A stretch of DNA of 64,000 nucleotides from JBMDXB01 sp048594975 (GTDB taxonomy: Bacteria; Acidobacteriota; Vicinamibacteria; Vicinamibacterales; 2-12-FULL-66-21), in the NCBI GenBank assembly GCA_048594975.1, contig JBMDXQ010000093.1, positions 119,021 through 183,020 on the forward strand, written 5' to 3'. The notes beneath the pieces were generated by a model. That model searched no databases. It had not been told where the DNA came from and saw only the letters and a program-made list of their open reading frames with translations. A program made the translations under genes and the position numbers. Below, one piece after another: positions 61,903 to 64,000 of this stretch (its first letter is position 1; each line of letters begins with the position of its first letter).

Positions 61903-63129
61903 ATGCACGTCCTGTGGATCTCGCAGAACCTGCCGTATCCGCCGAAGACCGGCGTTCTGCAGCGCAATTACCACCTGATCCGGGAGGCGGCCAGGTTCGC
62001 CGAGCTGGATCTCGTCGCCATCCTCAAGCGCGATATCCTGCCGAACTTCGATGAGCAGACCGCGACCCGGGAGCTGCGGAAGATCTGCCGCCGCGTCGAC
62101 GTGGTGCGCCTCCCGGTCGAGTCGTCGCGCCTGCGCCTGCTGTCGGTTGCCGTGCGCAGTCTGTTCACCCGAGCTCCGTTCACGGTGAACTGGGCGGATG
62201 CGGCGGTGCTCCGCGATGCATTGCTTCGTGTGCTGGCGACTACGAGGTACGATCTCGTGTACTTCGATACGATCAGCCTCGCGCAGTACCGCGGCCTGGT
62301 CCTCGGCGCGGCGAACGTACTGAATCACCACAACATCGAGTCGCACCTGCTCGAACGACGGCTCGCCTACGAGGGTCATCCGCTCAGGCGTTTCTACTTC
62401 GCAGTGGAGGCCAGGAAGCTGCGGCGTTACGAAACGGAGGTGGCGCACGATTTCGACGCCCACCTCGTGGTCTCGACGCTGGACGGCGAGCGGCTGAAGG
62501 GAATCGCCCCGGGGGTGCGAACCGCGGTCGTCGCCAACGGTGTGGACGTGGACTACTTCCACCCTGGGTCCGCGCCGCCGGAGCACGGTCATCTGATCAT
62601 GGTGAGCGGGATGAACTGGTTCCCGAACCGGGACGCGGTGCTGTTCATGATCCGGGAGATCTGGCCCCGTGTCGCCGAAGCCCTGCCCGATGCGAGGCTG
62701 ACCATCGTCGGTGCCAGCCCGCCCCCGGCGGTGCGGGAGCTCGCCGCCCGCGACGCCCGCGTCACCGCCACCGGCTTCGTCGACGACGTCCGCGCGTACA
62801 TGGAGCGCGCGCAGATCTACCTCTGTCCGATGCGCGATGGCGGCGGCACCCGCCTGAAGATCCTCGACGCGCTCGCCATGGGGAAGGTGATCGTGTCCAC
62901 GACCATGGGGCTCGAAGGGATCGACGTGACGCCGGACCAGGAGGTGCTGGTGGCGGACACGCCGGAGGCGTTCGTCCACCAGATTCGTCGCGCGGCTGCC
63001 GATGCCGCACTCTGCGCGCGCGTCGGCGCGAGCGCCCGCAGCTTTGCAGAGCGGCACTTTGCGTGGCCGGTCGTGGGCGAACAGATGGAGCGGACGTTCA
63101 GCAGCTTGACGCCGGAGCGCGTCTCGTGA
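61903..63129 (+). CDS. Family 4 glycosyltransferase (PEP-CTERM/XrtA-associated type)
   Basis: 408 residues from ATG 61903. 'VLWISQNLPYPPKTG' is the N-terminus of the Stp1-like sugar transferases common in these loci. Further signatures are 'LNHHNIESHLLERRL', 'MVSGMNWFPNRDAVLFM', and 'LCPMRDGGGTRLKILDALAMGKVIVST' (about residues 306-332). The stop overlaps the start of capA. Confidence 0.92.
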   Translation: MHVLWISQNLPYPPKTGVLQRNYHLIREAARFAELDLVAILKRDILPNFDEQTATRELRKICRRVDVVRLPVESSRLRLLSVAVRSLFTRAPFTVNWADAAVLRDALLRVLATTRYDLVYFDTISLAQYRGLVLGAANVLNHHNIESHLLERRLAYEGHPLRRFYFAVEARKLRRYETEVAHDFDAHLVVSTLDGERLKGIAPGVRTAVVANGVDVDYFHPGSAPPEHGHLIMVSGMNWFPNRDAVLFMIREIWPRVAEALPDARLTIVGASPPPAVRELAARDARVTATGFVDDVRAYMERAQIYLCPMRDGGGTRLKILDALAMGKVIVSTTMGLEGIDVTPDQEVLVADTPEAFVHQIRRAAADAALCARVGASARSFAERHFAWPVVGEQMERTFSSLTPERVS

Positions 63130-64000
63130 GCGGCGATCGGACGGTCCTCATTCGAGCCGTCGGCGACATCGCGCTCGGCGACCATCCGCTGTGTGCAGGT
63201 TTCGGGACGCACAGCCGGTGCCGCGGAGAGCCTCCGGCCTTTCCGTTCCGTTACGTTCAGCCGCTGCTGGAAGGGGCCGACATCCTGTTCGGCAACCTCG
63301 AGTGCACGCTCTCGGCGCTGGGGCTCAGGCCGCGCGATTACCATTCGGTACAGATGCGCGGCCAGCCGGGGTACGTCGCCGCCTTGAAAGCGGCGCGCTT
63401 CGACGTGCTCAACCACGCCAACAACCACTCGATGCAGCACGGCGCCGAGACGTTCCTGGACACGGTGCGGATGCTGCAGGAGGCTGGCATAGAGGTCTGC
63501 GGCGTCGCCGCCTCCGACTACCGCTCGGCGGTGCCGGCGATCGTCGAACGGAACGGGTTGAACGTCGCGTTCCTGGGGTACTCGCTGCGGCCGCGGCAGT
63601 ACTTCACGCGGGAACCGTTGTACGCCGAAGGGTGCAGGCGGTCCATTCTCGCCGATCTTGTCTCGGCGCGCCGCACGTCCGATGCCGTCGTGGTATCGCT
63701 GCACTGGGGCGACGAGTTCATCGATCGGCCCTCAGCGGAGGACGTCGATCTGGCGCACGACATCATGGATGCGGGGGCGCACCTCGTGATCGGGCACCAT
63801 CCCCACGTCCTCAGGGGCATCGAACCTTACGGACACGGCTACATCGTCTACAGCCTGGGCAACTTCGTCTGCGACATGCTCTGGAACGAGCCCTTGCGTG
63901 AGAGCGCGATCCTGGAGTGCCGTGTGACGGCGGAGAAGGTCACGGAACTGAAGTTGATCCCGCTGCGGATCGGCGACGATTGCCGGCCGGCGCCGCTTGC
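63126..64000 (+). CDS. CapA-family poly-gamma-glutamate/capsule protein (truncated by window edge)
   Basis: At least 291 residues; the gene runs off the right edge. It belongs to the PGA_cap family of metallophosphatase-fold proteins: 'AVGDIALGDHP' N-terminus, 'GNLECTLS', 'NHANNHSMQHG', 'VVVSLHWGDEF', 'VIGHHPHVLRGIE' and 'IVYSLGNFVCD'. These hold the metal-binding Asp, His and Asn. Members occur in capsule and exopolysaccharide loci. The GTG start (63126) overlaps the preceding stop. Confidence 0.9.
   Translation, partial: MSGDRTVLIRAVGDIALGDHPLCAGFGTHSRCRGEPPAFPFRYVQPLLEGADILFGNLECTLSALGLRPRDYHSVQMRGQPGYVAALKAARFDVLNHANNHSMQHGAETFLDTVRMLQEAGIEVCGVAASDYRSAVPAIVERNGLNVAFLGYSLRPRQYFTREPLYAEGCRRSILADLVSARRTSDAVVVSLHWGDEFIDRPSAEDVDLAHDIMDAGAHLVIGHHPHVLRGIEPYGHGYIVYSLGNFVCDMLWNEPLRESAILECRVTAEKVTELKLIPLRIGDDCRPAPL

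Overview
The window is GC-rich, densely packed bacterial DNA with a diderm (Gram-negative) gene set: an outer-membrane polysaccharide export protein, a beta-barrel protein, a TonB-like protein and exosortase A. The combination of an XrtA/exosortase locus, a YceD-rpmF-plsX-fab operon and many two-domain fusions would fit Acidobacteriota (Vicinamibacteria-like). That placement is inference; no rRNA or other taxonomic marker is present.

Layout. 1-2.5 kb (minus strand): an NtrC-type response regulator cut by the window edge, overlapping the gene of its sensor kinase. 2.7-7.8 kb (plus): yceD-rpmF-plsX-fabD-fabG-acpP-fabF, with no fabH between plsX and fabD. 7.9-11.4 kb: etfB-etfA and ETF-quinone oxidoreductase, with two opposed 10-bp-period repeat arrays between etfA and the oxidoreductase gene. 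11.7-13.8 kb: a PEGA-domain membrane protein and a TPR/TonB-C protein. 14.3-16.2 kb: two PilZ proteins and a sigma-54 activator without a receiver domain. 16.2-17.4 kb: DAHP synthase, followed by a strongly palindromic intergenic segment. 17.5-25.6 kb: the core XrtA-type exopolysaccharide machinery (ATPase, Wza-like export, beta-barrel, Wzz, BY-kinase, polyprenyl glycosylphosphotransferase, deacetylase), ending near a stem-loop terminator. 25.9-37.2 kb: a second block with a carrier protein, acyl-AMP ligase, exosortase A fused to EpsI, FemAB, a DegT aminotransferase, an acyl-CoA-dehydrogenase-like protein, an MBOAT-SGNH fusion, a second carrier protein and an adenylation enzyme. A small acetyltransferase gene lies on the opposite strand at 37.2-37.6 kb. 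37.7-64 kb: a long, almost gapless run of amidotransferases, glycosyltransferases, hydrolases, flippase, O-antigen-ligase-like protein, CapK-like protein and CapA.

Most interesting result. The adenylation enzyme at 35635-37203 has specificity-pocket residues that I align as DLLYLALVCK, which is the code I recall for the L-prolyl adenylases PltF/RedM of pyrrole biosynthesis. Its partners are a carrier protein with an overlapping gene and an acyl-CoA dehydrogenase that resembles PltE/RedW-type prolyl-carrier dehydrogenases. A membrane O-acyltransferase fused to an SGNH domain sits between them. Together they suggest that proline is loaded, oxidised to pyrrole-2-carboxyl-S-carrier, and transferred by the MBOAT protein to a cell-surface glycan. 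I know of no described polysaccharide decorated this way, and none of it can be tested from sequence alone.

Regulation. Good matches to the sigma-54 -24/-12 consensus lie upstream of the PilZ/activator genes and of the carrier-ligase-exosortase block. Each has TGACTTT-containing sites 80-130 bp upstream, as expected for enhancer-binding proteins. This points to a sigma-54 circuit, possibly coupled to c-di-GMP through the PilZ proteins, that controls the surface-polysaccharide genes.
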